Part shown: positions 17,550 to 25,480 of the stretch, in pieces
Position numbering within the stretch: position 1 is the first letter of the stretch
How the letters are laid out: each line of letters begins with the position of its first letter
Source of the DNA: CBDDLD01 sp965230605
GTDB lineage: Bacteria > Bacteroidota > Bacteroidia > Flavobacteriales > Flavobacteriaceae
Direction: 5' to 3'
DNA length: 64,000 nt
NCBI GenBank assembly: GCA_965230605.1
Contig: CBDDLD010000004.1
Span: forward strand, 2,790,001 to 2,854,000
The notes under the pieces: generated by a model
Seen by the model: the letters and a program-made list of their open reading frames with translations, nothing else
Told to the model about the DNA's origin: nothing
Database searches by the model: none
Position numbers and translations under genes: made by a program

Positions 17550-18572
17550 CTAATTCTTTGACCTCATCCTTTTCTCCCACTCCCATGCAGAAGCCATGGC
17601 ATCATCCAATGATGACTCATGTTTCCAACCTAAATCATTATTAGCTTTGGTAGTTTCGGCATAAGCAGATGTCACATCTCCCGGTCTTCTATCAACAAAT
17701 TTATATTTTAGCTTTTTCCCGGAAACACGTTCAAAAGATTTAATGACCTCTAAAACCGAACTGCCTTTTCCTGTACCCAAATTAAACGTTTCACAATTGG
17801 TTTCATTCTTTTGCTCTAGAAGTCGTTTCACAGCAGTCACATGCGCTTTAGCTAAATCTACAACATGGATATAATCTCTAATGCATGTACCGTCCGGTGT
17901 AGGGTAATCATTTCCAAAAACAGATAATTCTTCTCTAATGCCTATACCTGTTTGCATAATAAATGGAACTAAATTTTGAGGAACTCCAATAGGAAGCTCT
18001 CCGATTATTGCTGAAGGGTGAGCCCCAATAGGGTTAAAATATCGCAATGATATTGCATTTATATTTTTATTTACAGCACATAAATCTTCGATAATCTCTT
18101 CGCCAATCTGCTTGGTGTTACCATATGGTGAGTTAGCAGGTTTAATGGTACAACTTTCTGTTATCGGCAACTCTTCTGCTTGACCATATACGGTACATGA
18201 AGAGCTAAAAATAAAATTAGGATTTTCTAATCTAGTTAACCCTTTTAAGAGATATACTAATGTATTAATATTATTTTCGTAATACTTGAGTGGTTCATTA
18301 ACACTTTCACCTACTGCTTTACTAGCTGCAAAATGAATAACGCCACTTATGTCTTGATGTCTGTCAAAGAAATCATCAACTTTCTCTTTTTCCTTTAAAT
18401 CAAGCTTTTCAAAACTAGGCTTTTTCCCGGTTATCCTAGTAATTCCATCTAAGACCTCAATATTGGAGTTAGATAAGTCATCGATGATAATTACTTCTAG
18501 GTCATTATCTTGAAGTTCCACAACAGTGTGAGAACCAATAAATCCTAGCCCACCGGTAACTAAAATTTTCAT
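17550..18572 (-). CDS. galE: UDP-glucose 4-epimerase
   Basis: The 340-aa cytoplasmic short-chain dehydrogenase/reductase interconverts UDP-glucose and UDP-galactose. It has the NAD-binding motif GGLGFIGSHT at the N-terminus, the SSCTVYG serine and the catalytic YxxxK in SPYGNTKQIG, with the GalE-typical NLGTGKGSSVLEV and RPGDVTSAYA stretches near the C-terminus. It lies one base downstream of the DegT-type aminotransferase gene on the same strand, so the two form a small operon for sugar-nucleotide or cell-surface polysaccharide synthesis. UDP-GlcNAc epimerase activity is possible as well. Confidence 0.95.
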   Translation of the reverse strand: MKILVTGGLGFIGSHTVVELQDNDLEVIIIDDLSNSNIEVLDGITRITGKKPSFEKLDLKEKEKVDDFFDRHQDISGVIHFAASKAVGESVNEPLKYYENNINTLVYLLKGLTRLENPNFIFSSSCTVYGQAEELPITESCTIKPANSPYGNTKQIGEEIIEDLCAVNKNINAISLRYFNPIGAHPSAIIGELPIGVPQNLVPFIMQTGIGIREELSVFGNDYPTPDGTCIRDYIHVVDLAKAHVTAVKRLLEQKNETNCETFNLGTGKGSSVLEVIKSFERVSGKKLKYKFVDRRPGDVTSAYAETTKANNDLGWKHESSLDDAMASAWEWEKRMRSKN

Positions 18573-18573
18573 T

Positions 18574-19734
18574 TTAAATATTTTGGTTAATGAAATTCAG
18601 TACAGTAGTTGTAATGAAATTAACTTGCTCATCATCTAGCTCTGTATGCATAGGAAGTGAAATTACTTCTTTTACCAATTGATTTGTTACTTTAAAATCT
18701 TCTTCATTGTATCGCTCATCTAAATAAGCTTTTTGACGGTGTAAAGGAATAGGATAATATACTCCACACGGAATTCCATTAGAATTAAGATGTTGTACTA
18801 AAGCATCTCTATCAACTCCTTTAACTTTCAGAGTATATTGATGAAACACATGGCAATCACAAGACTCACATATACCATCACAGTCACTCAAACCTGTTGG
18901 AACCGTAATATTAGGGTGGTCTTTAAATGCCAGACTATACTTACGTGCTGCTTCTCTTCTCGCCTTGTTATATGCATCTAAATGCGGCAGCTTAGCATTT
19001 AAAACAGCAGCTTGCATGGCATCTAACCTAGAATTTACGCCTACAACGTCATGGTGATAACGCTTATACATCCCATGGTTTACAATACCTCTTATGGTAT
19101 GTGCTAAGTCATCGTCATTAGTAAAGATTGCTCCCCCATCACCATAACAGCCTAAGTTTTTTGAAGGAAAAAAAGAGGTTGATGAGACATCGCCCATAAC
19201 TCCAGCCTTCTTTTTTGTACCATCACTAAAAGTATAACTGCCCCCTATGGCCTGAGCATTGTCTTCAATAACATATAGATTATTTGATTCAGCTATTTCT
19301 AGTATGGCTTCCATATTAGCGCACATTCCGAAAAGATGCACAGGCACAATGGCCTTAGTTTTCGGCGTGATTGCTTTTTTAATAGCTTCAATATCAATAT
19401 TAAAAGTTACAGGATCAACATCAACTAGAACAGGTGTTAGCCTAAGTAAAGCTATAACTTCAACTGTTGCTGCAAATGTAAAATCTGCAGTAATCACCTC
19501 ATCTCCAGGCTCTAACCCTAATCCCATCATTGCAATTTGCAATGCATCTGTACCATTAGCACAGGGTATAACGTGTTTTACACCTAGATAATCTTCTAAG
19601 TTCTTTTGAAATTCATGAACTTTTGGGCCATTAACAAAGGCAGCAGAATCAAGAACTTGTTGAATGGAAGGGTTTACGACATCTTTAATTTTCTCATACT
19701 GACCTTGAAGATCAACCATTTGAATTTTTTTCAT
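18574..19734 (-). CDS. DegT/DnrJ/EryC1/StrS sugar aminotransferase
   Basis: The 386-aa PLP enzyme of the nucleotide-sugar aminotransferase family transfers an amino group to a keto-sugar nucleotide. PLP-lysine lies in SFFPSKNLGCYGDGGA (about residue 187); VEDNAQAIGG supplies the PLP aspartate. An unusual cysteine cluster, CDGICESCDC, lies at about residues 283-294, just before HVFHQYTLKV. The gene is the first of a two-gene operon with galE (1-bp gap). Divergent from it begins the KDO transferase gene, so this stretch serves surface glycan assembly. The exact sugar substrate cannot be told from sequence. Confidence 0.93.
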   Translation of the reverse strand: MKKIQMVDLQGQYEKIKDVVNPSIQQVLDSAAFVNGPKVHEFQKNLEDYLGVKHVIPCANGTDALQIAMMGLGLEPGDEVITADFTFAATVEVIALLRLTPVLVDVDPVTFNIDIEAIKKAITPKTKAIVPVHLFGMCANMEAILEIAESNNLYVIEDNAQAIGGSYTFSDGTKKKAGVMGDVSSTSFFPSKNLGCYGDGGAIFTNDDDLAHTIRGIVNHGMYKRYHHDVVGVNSRLDAMQAAVLNAKLPHLDAYNKARREAARKYSLAFKDHPNITVPTGLSDCDGICESCDCHVFHQYTLKVKGVDRDALVQHLNSNGIPCGVYYPIPLHRQKAYLDERYNEEDFKVTNQLVKEVISLPMHTELDDEQVNFITTTVLNFINQNI

Positions 19735-19854
19735 TCACTATTCAATTTAAAGTGTTTCTATACAGATAGGACTAAAAGCGAAAATACGAAATATGTATTG
19801 CTACAGCAATGCATTTCAATTAAAGAACTGTATTTTTACGCAAATATTTTTATT

Positions 19855-21090
19855 TTGGGAGTACTATATTCTGCAGGTATTTATATTGCCAATTTTCTGA
19901 TAAAAATTATTTCTCCATTTAATCGCAAGCTAAAATTAGGGGTTGAAGGCAGAAAGCAAACCTTTGATAAGCTTAAATCTGCTATTAAAAAAACAGATAG
20001 AACATTATGGTTCCATTGTGCTTCCTTAGGAGAGTATGAACAAGGATTACCTGTTTTTGAAAGCCTAAAAAAAGTATATCCTAATCACAAAATTGTACTA
20101 TCGTTTTTTTCTCCATCTGGATATGAAGTAAAAAAAGAAACTTCAACCGCTGATGTTGTTGTCTATTTACCCTTAGATACCCATAAAAAAGCTAAGCAGT
20201 TTCTAGATCTTGTAATGCCGGAATACATCATATTTGTTAAGTATGAAATATGGCCAAACTTTCTAAACGAGATCAAAAAGCGACAGCTTAATGCTATTCT
20301 TATTTCTGGATTGTTCCGTAAAAATCAGACTTTTTTTAAATGGTATGGCCGTTTCATGAAAAATGCTTTGTTTGCTTTCAAACACATTTTTGTTCAAAAT
20401 GAAAGTTCAAAAACACTTCTTGAAAGTATCGATTACAACGAAGTAAGTATCTCGGGAGACACACGTTTTGATAGGGTTTCTAATCAGTTATCTATAGACA
20501 ATACTATAAACTTTATTGATGATTTTAAAAGTACTAAAACATTAGTTGTTTTTGGAAGCACATGGCCTGAAGATGACAAACTATACATACCTTTTATTAA
20601 TAATACACGGCATGAAAATGTTAAGTTTTTGATTGCTCCGCACAATATTAAGTCTTCATACGTCAGATCTATTCAATCTAAAATACAGCAAAAGTCCATT
20701 TGTTATTCTGAAATGCAGGCAAAAGATGTTAAAGATTACAATGTCTTTATCTTAGACACCATAGGGCATTTAAGTAAAGCCTATAGTTATGGGGATATTG
20801 CCTATGTTGGAGGTGCAGCAGGGGTTACCGGTTTGCATAATATTTTAGAACCAGCTGTATTTGGGCTTCCTTTAATTATAGGGAAAAACTATTCTAAATT
20901 TCCTGAAGCGGATCACCTTCTAGATTTAGGTGGGTTAAGCTCTGTTAAAACACCAAGTGAGTTTTCTGAGGTTTTAAACATGCTTATTGAAGATGTGACT
21001 TTACGCCACGAAAAGGGTCATAAAAACAGTGACTATATTAAAAATAATACTGGTGCTGTCATCCAAATACTAGATTACATTCGTATTTAA
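19855..21090 (+). CDS. waaA: 3-deoxy-D-manno-octulosonic acid (KDO) transferase
   Basis: This inner-membrane-anchored GT30 enzyme adds KDO from CMP-KDO to lipid A precursor. Motifs: VEGRK near the start, HCASLGEYEQG, the KYEIWPNF block, ISGLFRKNQ, GSTWPEDD and the acceptor or donor loop VGGAAGVTGLHNILEPAVFG. The open frame extends upstream to an ATG at 19606, but that would overlap the divergent aminotransferase gene and add about 80 non-homologous residues. A TTG at 19855 gives MGVLYSAGIYIANFLIKI, which matches the usual N-terminal anchor helix, and a protein of 411 aa, the family length. I choose it on those grounds; no strong ribosome-binding site is visible. Confidence 0.88.
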   Translation: MGVLYSAGIYIANFLIKIISPFNRKLKLGVEGRKQTFDKLKSAIKKTDRTLWFHCASLGEYEQGLPVFESLKKVYPNHKIVLSFFSPSGYEVKKETSTADVVVYLPLDTHKKAKQFLDLVMPEYIIFVKYEIWPNFLNEIKKRQLNAILISGLFRKNQTFFKWYGRFMKNALFAFKHIFVQNESSKTLLESIDYNEVSISGDTRFDRVSNQLSIDNTINFIDDFKSTKTLVVFGSTWPEDDKLYIPFINNTRHENVKFLIAPHNIKSSYVRSIQSKIQQKSICYSEMQAKDVKDYNVFILDTIGHLSKAYSYGDIAYVGGAAGVTGLHNILEPAVFGLPLIIGKNYSKFPEADHLLDLGGLSSVKTPSEFSEVLNMLIEDVTLRHEKGHKNSDYIKNNTGAVIQILDYIRI

Positions 21091-21175
21091 TGCAGTAAAT
21101 TGCTAACAAAATGTTAAAATTTCATTAATTGTTAGTATTTTAGTCTCAGAACAATTAACACTAAAACTATAAAAC

Positions 21176-21535
21176 ATGAAAAAAGTTGTATTAAGTTTTG
21201 CCTTAGTTGCAATGCTAGGATTATCCTTTACATCTTGTAGAGAAACTAAAGAAAATGCTGAAGAAAAAGTAGAAAATGCTGCTGAAGCTACTAAAGATGC
21301 TGCTAACGATGCTGCAGATGCTGTAAAAGAAGCAGGAGAAGATGCTGTGGACGCTGCAAAAGATGCTGCTAATGATGTAAAAGAAGCTGCAGAAGATGCT
21401 GCCAATGACGTGAAAGAAGGCGCTAAAGAAATGGTAGATGATGCAAAAGATGCTGCTAATGATGCTATGGACAAGGCTAAAAAGGCTGGAAATGATGCAG
21501 CAGATAAGGCAAAAGATAAATTTAAGGGAAACTAA
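21176..21535 (+). CDS. Small Ala/Asp/Lys-repeat lipoprotein
   Basis: The 119-aa protein has a lipoprotein signal peptide with lipid-attachment C21 (LSFTSC). The mature part is low-complexity and almost entirely helical, built of 11-residue units such as DAANDVKEAAE and DAANDVKEGAK. The spacing of Ala and charged residues gives an amphipathic 11/3 helix like that of LEA/apolipoprotein-type or YtxH-like proteins. No enzyme motif is present. It is monocistronic, with its own strong terminator at 21562-21588. A membrane-surface or stress-protection role is only an inference. The antisense strand also has an open frame, a by-product of the repetitive codons. Confidence 0.88.
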   Translation: MKKVVLSFALVAMLGLSFTSCRETKENAEEKVENAAEATKDAANDAADAVKEAGEDAVDAAKDAANDVKEAAEDAANDVKEGAKEMVDDAKDAANDAMDKAKKAGNDAADKAKDKFKGN

Positions 21536-21561
21536 TATAGTTCTCTATACTATCAAAGCTA

Positions 21562-21588
21562 AAAAGTCCGGTAAGTTACCGGACTTTT
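21562..21588. terminator. Bidirectional terminator, repeat lipoprotein / lacI-type gene
   Basis: A 13-bp perfect stem (AAAAGTCCGGTAA with its complement, one-base centre) has A and T runs on both sides. It ends at the base before the stop codon of the convergent LacI-family gene, so it can stop transcripts from both directions. Confidence 0.9.
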
Positions 21589-22587
21589 CTATTTTGTTGT
21601 TTCGTGTAATTTAAGCACGTTTGGCAGTACTGTTGTTTTATTTGTAATCACTCCAGACTTTATATCTTCTAATAATAATCTCAAAGCTAACTCACCAATC
21701 TCAAACGCTTTTTGGTGAATCATTGAAATCTTTGGATTCGATAAAATTTCTGTATGCTTGTAGCCAAAACCCATTAAGGATATGTCATTGGGGACTACTC
21801 TACTGAGTTTCTTTGCCATGTTTAAAGCCACTATCCCTGTAATATGATCTATGGATATTATAGCATCAATGGTCTCATTCTTTTTTAAGCACTCATAGAT
21901 TATGGTTTCTACATCATTGGCATTACCTAATCTTAAAATATTCGGTGTTAAATTATATGCTTTAACAGCTTCATTATATCCATCTATTCTTAGCTTGCCA
22001 ACACTTAGGTCTTCAATATTACTGATTAAAAGAATTTGAGACCTCTGCTCTTCTTCAATTAAATATTTTGTTGCTTCATAAACGGATTGAAAATCATCTA
22101 CGATTACTTTTTGACAATCTATGTCATCAATCACTCTATCAAACATTAATAAGGGAATGTTACTGTTTATGACATCTTGAAAATGATGTGTTATACCTTC
22201 AACCTGACTTTCCCTTGCCACTGCAATTAAGAACCCATCAACACTTCCATTTGCAAGCATTTCTATACTCCGTTGTTCTTTATCCAATAATTCGTTGGAG
22301 AGGCATATAATAATATCATAATCATGTTTAGAGGCTTCTTCTTCTATACCATGTAATACTTCTGCAAAAAAAGGATTAATTATACTAGGTATTATAACAC
22401 CAACTGTCTTTGTCTTGTTCGATTTTAATTGCTGAGCAATTCTATTAGGTTTATAATTTAATTCTTCAGCGAGCTTTCTAACCTTTTCCTTTGTAAGATC
22501 ACTAATTTCCTCACTATCATTTAAAGCTTTTGATACTGTAGAAACAGAAATCCCCAATAGCTTTGAAAGTTCTTTAAGAGTTACCAT
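21589..22587 (-). CDS. LacI-family transcriptional regulator of the glucan locus
   Basis: The 332-aa protein has the LacI helix-turn-helix and hinge at residues 1-60 (TLKELSKLLGISVSTVSKAL) followed by a periplasmic-binding-protein-like sensor domain beginning VGVIIPSIINPFFAEVL. Length is normal. It is the last gene of the PUL and lies behind the terminator of the T9SS protein gene, so it probably has its own promoter. By context it should sense a glucan breakdown product in the cytoplasm and control the catabolic genes. I found no CG-centred LacI-type operator in the two large promoter regions. Confidence 0.93.
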   Translation of the reverse strand: MVTLKELSKLLGISVSTVSKALNDSEEISDLTKEKVRKLAEELNYKPNRIAQQLKSNKTKTVGVIIPSIINPFFAEVLHGIEEEASKHDYDIIICLSNELLDKEQRSIEMLANGSVDGFLIAVARESQVEGITHHFQDVINSNIPLLMFDRVIDDIDCQKVIVDDFQSVYEATKYLIEEEQRSQILLISNIEDLSVGKLRIDGYNEAVKAYNLTPNILRLGNANDVETIIYECLKKNETIDAIISIDHITGIVALNMAKKLSRVVPNDISLMGFGYKHTEILSNPKISMIHQKAFEIGELALRLLLEDIKSGVITNKTTVLPNVLKLHETTK

Positions 22588-22604
22588 ATAGCCCTATATT
22601 AATC

Positions 22605-22632
22605 AAAAAAGAGCGCTTGTACAAGCGCTCTT
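22605..22632 (-). terminator. Terminator of the T9SS binding-protein gene
   Basis: A 24-bp perfect palindrome (AAGAGCGCTTGT and its complement, 22609-22632) is followed on the minus strand by a T run. It lies 22 bp past the stop of the 22654-24300 gene and 18 bp before the LacI ATG. Confidence 0.88.
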
Positions 22633-22653
22633 CAACTTAACTTAAACTAAGGA

Positions 22654-24300
22654 TTAGTTTTTAACTAATTTTATCGTTTTACTTCCTGCATCAGAACTTA
22701 CTTTGGCAATGTAAATGCCATCATTTAAACTTGAGGCATCAACTTCAATGGTTTGAGAGTTGGCCTTGATAGACTTTACTTTTTTTCCTAAAATATCGTA
22801 CACTTCAACAGAAGTTATTATTGTATTATTAGCACTGATTGTCCAATTATCTTTTGTTGGGTTAGGCAGGGCTTTAAAACTTGCCTCTAAATTAAACTCT
22901 GGTGTAGAAAGGCTACCTCCAAAGAAATAGAAGTTACTTAAGAAAAATTCTCTCGTACCTAGAGAACTTCCATTTTCTAAAGTATTGAATTGTATTAGTC
23001 CTACACTGCTAAGATCAATAGAATTAGCATCACTATCAGGCTCGTCAAAATCTCCTCTATCTGTACTAGCAGGGTCACCATTTGGAAGTTGTAAATCTAT
23101 AGAAATCCATGTCCCATTATCTGCAGGATCAAAACCAGTTATTCTATGTATATTTTGTCTATTATCGCTTCCTATTAAACGGATTGTAAGAACATCTGAA
23201 ACTTGGAAATTATCGTTGTAAATATCAAGATGTAACATTCCTGCTGGTGAAGCATCTAAAAATGTTCCCGCAAAGAAATTAAATTGAAAACCAGATCCTC
23301 CAACTAATGAACGTGCTTCTTCATTAGTATCAGAGTTCAAATCTAAATTTGTTAGAACGCCTCCAAATACATCGACTTGAGGAACTGTTACGTTAGCGAA
23401 CACATCACTCAATATAGAAATTGCCGGTATCGAAGGTGGCGTTGGTGCCGGCGGTGGTAAAGCAGCTGCCTCAGTAAAGTTTACCGTATACGTTTGCATA
23501 TCTGTACCGTTTGGTGCAGTAACATCTAAAGTTGCTGAACCTGGAACCCCTGAAGCTTGTGTAACGCTTACATTAGATGAACCCATTCCTGCCTGTGTAG
23601 CAACTCCAGCCACAGTAGGAGCTGTCATTGTACCATTTGGTAATTCAACATCATAAGTGAGTGTATTTGCAGAAAACCCAGCAACAGTCATACCGTCAAG
23701 TGTAAGATCCGATAATGAAGCGTCTGTATTTGGATCTACCATAGCACCTACTTGCACAAAATCGTCAATATAGTACGTCCCTCCGGTAGCAATATCCGGG
23801 CAACCTCCACCTTCACATGAAGGGTCATAATCTGGTTGAATAACGATCTCTCTATATTGTTCCGTACCGTTTACTTGAGAAGAAAAATCTAAAGTATATT
23901 CTATCCATTGATTGGCCGTCATAACAGTGAAGTCAAAATTGTAAGCTGTGTTAGCAACTCCATCTAAGTCTGCTTGTAGACGCACACGGAAAGGTACATT
24001 AGCTTTTGTAGACCAAATTTTAACTGTGAATTGGTCACCATCAGCCATATTTACAAAAGCCACTCCAGGAGCTTCTTGAAATCCACACCCTGCAAACCAT
24101 GCTGATCCACTAGGCTTGGTTACCTCCAATACTCTGGTCGACATGTTGTCTGCATTAGATTGAGGGTTTGCTATGTTTCCAGAACCTACACCATTAAAAT
24201 TGAATTGAGTGGTGGTGGTTCCATCTTCAAAATCTAATGATACTTGCCCATAAGCAACCACAGACATCATTAATAAAAATAAAAAAGTAATTTTCTTCAT
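22654..24300 (-). CDS. T9SS-secreted multi-module carbohydrate-binding protein
   Basis: The 548-aa protein has a signal peptide (1-18, ending YGQ). Modules in order: an N-terminal beta-sandwich (about 20-185), a cadherin-like/Ig fold (about 190-275, DASLSDLTLDGMTVAGFS), a proline linker (LPPPAPTPPSIP), a second beta-sandwich (about 295-455) and a C-terminal type A T9SS sorting domain (about 475-548: LPNPTKDNW ... VEVYDILGKKV ... GIYIAKV). There is no catalytic motif. Both beta-sandwiches resemble modules in the 645-aa lipoprotein of the same locus but in swapped order. By context it binds beta-glucan at the cell surface or in the medium. It forms its own transcription unit with a long leader and a strong terminator. 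Confidence 0.85.
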   Translation of the reverse strand: MKKITFLFLLMMSVVAYGQVSLDFEDGTTTTQFNFNGVGSGNIANPQSNADNMSTRVLEVTKPSGSAWFAGCGFQEAPGVAFVNMADGDQFTVKIWSTKANVPFRVRLQADLDGVANTAYNFDFTVMTANQWIEYTLDFSSQVNGTEQYREIVIQPDYDPSCEGGGCPDIATGGTYYIDDFVQVGAMVDPNTDASLSDLTLDGMTVAGFSANTLTYDVELPNGTMTAPTVAGVATQAGMGSSNVSVTQASGVPGSATLDVTAPNGTDMQTYTVNFTEAAALPPPAPTPPSIPAISILSDVFANVTVPQVDVFGGVLTNLDLNSDTNEEARSLVGGSGFQFNFFAGTFLDASPAGMLHLDIYNDNFQVSDVLTIRLIGSDNRQNIHRITGFDPADNGTWISIDLQLPNGDPASTDRGDFDEPDSDANSIDLSSVGLIQFNTLENGSSLGTREFFLSNFYFFGGSLSTPEFNLEASFKALPNPTKDNWTISANNTIITSVEVYDILGKKVKSIKANSQTIEVDASSLNDGIYIAKVSSDAGSKTIKLVKN

Positions 24301-24396
24301 AATCTATAGCTTTAAATTGTTAATTTTTCAAAATTTTAATTTGTTAAATGCATATTTCTCAAATCTAGTTATTGTTTTTTACGAATTAAATAATTC

Positions 24397-24416
24397 AACC
24401 ACAACAAAAATCATAC
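24397..24416 (-). promoter_or_regulatory. Promoter-proximal element shared with the 39291 operon
   Basis: AACCACAACAAAAATCATAC lies 97 bp before the ATG at 24300. A near-identical copy (two differences) lies 93 bp before the ATG at 39291. On the transcript strand it contains GTTGTGGTT, an inverted copy of the distal motif at 24521. Confidence 0.5.
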
Positions 24417-24420
24417 ACTA

Positions 24421-24473
24421 TGTTAAGACTTGTTATCAATCGCTTAATTTACACTTAACACAATGATAACAAG
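24421..24473. promoter_or_regulatory. Two interleaved perfect inverted repeats
   Basis: TGTTAAG (24421-24427) pairs with CTTAACA (24454-24460). CTTGTTATCA (24429-24438) pairs with TGATAACAAG (24464-24473). The pairs cross, as in an H-type pseudoknot, or they may be two protein-binding half-site pairs about 35 bp apart. They lie upstream of the T9SS protein gene, between the two shared motifs. Confidence 0.45.
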
Positions 24474-24520
24474 GCTTTCAAGCTCATCTCCATTAAAGCA
24501 TATAACCAGTTACGCAGGCA

Positions 24521-24547
24521 ATGTTGTGGTAATGTTGGGGTGTTTTA
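24521..24547. promoter_or_regulatory. Distal PUL motif, copy 1 (GTTGTGGT-N8-GGTGTTTTA)
   Basis: ATGTTGTGGT, 8 bp, then GGTGTTTTA, starting 221 bp upstream of the ATG at 24300. The same composite lies 220 bp upstream of the ATG at 39291, and a third copy of the first half lies upstream of the SusR-like regulator gene. It is a candidate regulator-binding site. Confidence 0.5.
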
Positions 24548-24576
24548 TAAGTTTTGTATGGTAATTTCATATGCAA

Positions 24577-25461
24577 CTAAAACTTGAGTTTTTCATTTTT
24601 ATCCCAAATTCCCCAATAAGCACCTACATCGCCTTCAGATCCAACTTTCCAGGATTCGTCAAATGAGGAAAAATAAAAGATCTCTATATTGTCTTCTTTT
24701 GACCACTTTTGAGTATTGATAAAATACTTTATCGCATTCTCTTCAGATGGAAAAGCACCCTCAAGATTGGTCCCTTTATTTGGCCAGCCTGTTTCAGATA
24801 TAATCACTTTTTTGCCTTGACCTGCTCTAGCTGCTCTATTGAACATATCTTTCATATAAAGCAAGGAGTAATCCTGATCGCAACCCTCCCAAAACGGATA
24901 ACAGTTTGCTAAGATGATATCACAGGCTTCTGTTATTGCGGGACGCTCCGTAAACTCATAATAGGCATCGACATACCCAACAGGAATATCTTTAATTGCA
25001 TTTTTGGCTTTATATATCTGTTCTAAAAGTTCTTCCTCTGTAAGGTCTCCTCTATACATCACCTCATTCCCAACAGCAGCAATATCAACATAGCCTTTGT
25101 TAGCTAAGTCTATTAGACCAGCAACTTCTTTTTCATTTACTTGCTTATCATCACCTAACCAGGCTCCAACCATGGTTTTTAAGCCATATTCTCTAGCTAT
25201 AACCGGAATCATTTCATTACCTTCTGTACAAGAAAAAGATCGGATCCATTTGGTAAAAGGCGCTATGATTTCCATACGATGTCGAATCTGTGCCTCTGAT
25301 AGTTGGTCTCCAGGTTTTTGTCCTTCCAAATAGGGGCTAAAGCACAAGCCATGCATGCCTTGCATTAATACTTTTCGAAAAAGTTCTCTTAGCTCATCTA
25401 AGCTCTTATCTGCATAATCAATAGCCGCTAATGCTAAAAATTTTTCTTCTCTTACTGACAT
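24577..25461 (-). CDS. GH17-type beta-1,3-glucanase, apparently cytosolic
   Basis: The 294-aa glycosidase of the GH17 TIM-barrel type has catalytic acid/base E133 in AAVGNEVMY and nucleophile E223 in IISETGWPN. There is no signal peptide or lipobox; the protein starts MSVREEKFLALAAIDYA directly at the fold. It is the last gene of a five-gene operon (phosphorylase, GH17 lipoprotein, GH30, symporter, this gene; gaps of 9-19 bp) and lies just after the symporter gene, so it should act on imported oligosaccharides in the cytosol. It could be an endo-glucanase or a transglycosylase. It is clearly distinct from the longer GH17 lipoprotein at 28422. Confidence 0.85.
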   Translation of the reverse strand: MSVREEKFLALAAIDYADKSLDELRELFRKVLMQGMHGLCFSPYLEGQKPGDQLSEAQIRHRMEIIAPFTKWIRSFSCTEGNEMIPVIAREYGLKTMVGAWLGDDKQVNEKEVAGLIDLANKGYVDIAAVGNEVMYRGDLTEEELLEQIYKAKNAIKDIPVGYVDAYYEFTERPAITEACDIILANCYPFWEGCDQDYSLLYMKDMFNRAARAGQGKKVIISETGWPNKGTNLEGAFPSEENAIKYFINTQKWSKEDNIEIFYFSSFDESWKVGSEGDVGAYWGIWDKNEKLKF

Positions 25462-25480
25462 TTTATATCTAATAATTTAT

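Noticed and set aside
19606..19854. N-terminal extension of the KDO transferase
   Set aside because: Not like the family, overlaps the opposite aminotransferase gene; TTG at 19855 fits better.
21103..21474. Minus-strand open frame rich in Ser/Ala
   Set aside because: Mirror of the Ala/Asp/Lys repeats of the lipoprotein at 21176; no independent start context or function.
24301..24576. CG-centred LacI operator near the PUL genes
   Set aside because: No palindrome of the usual LacI-type was found in this or the 39292-39553 region; the palindromes seen have other centres.
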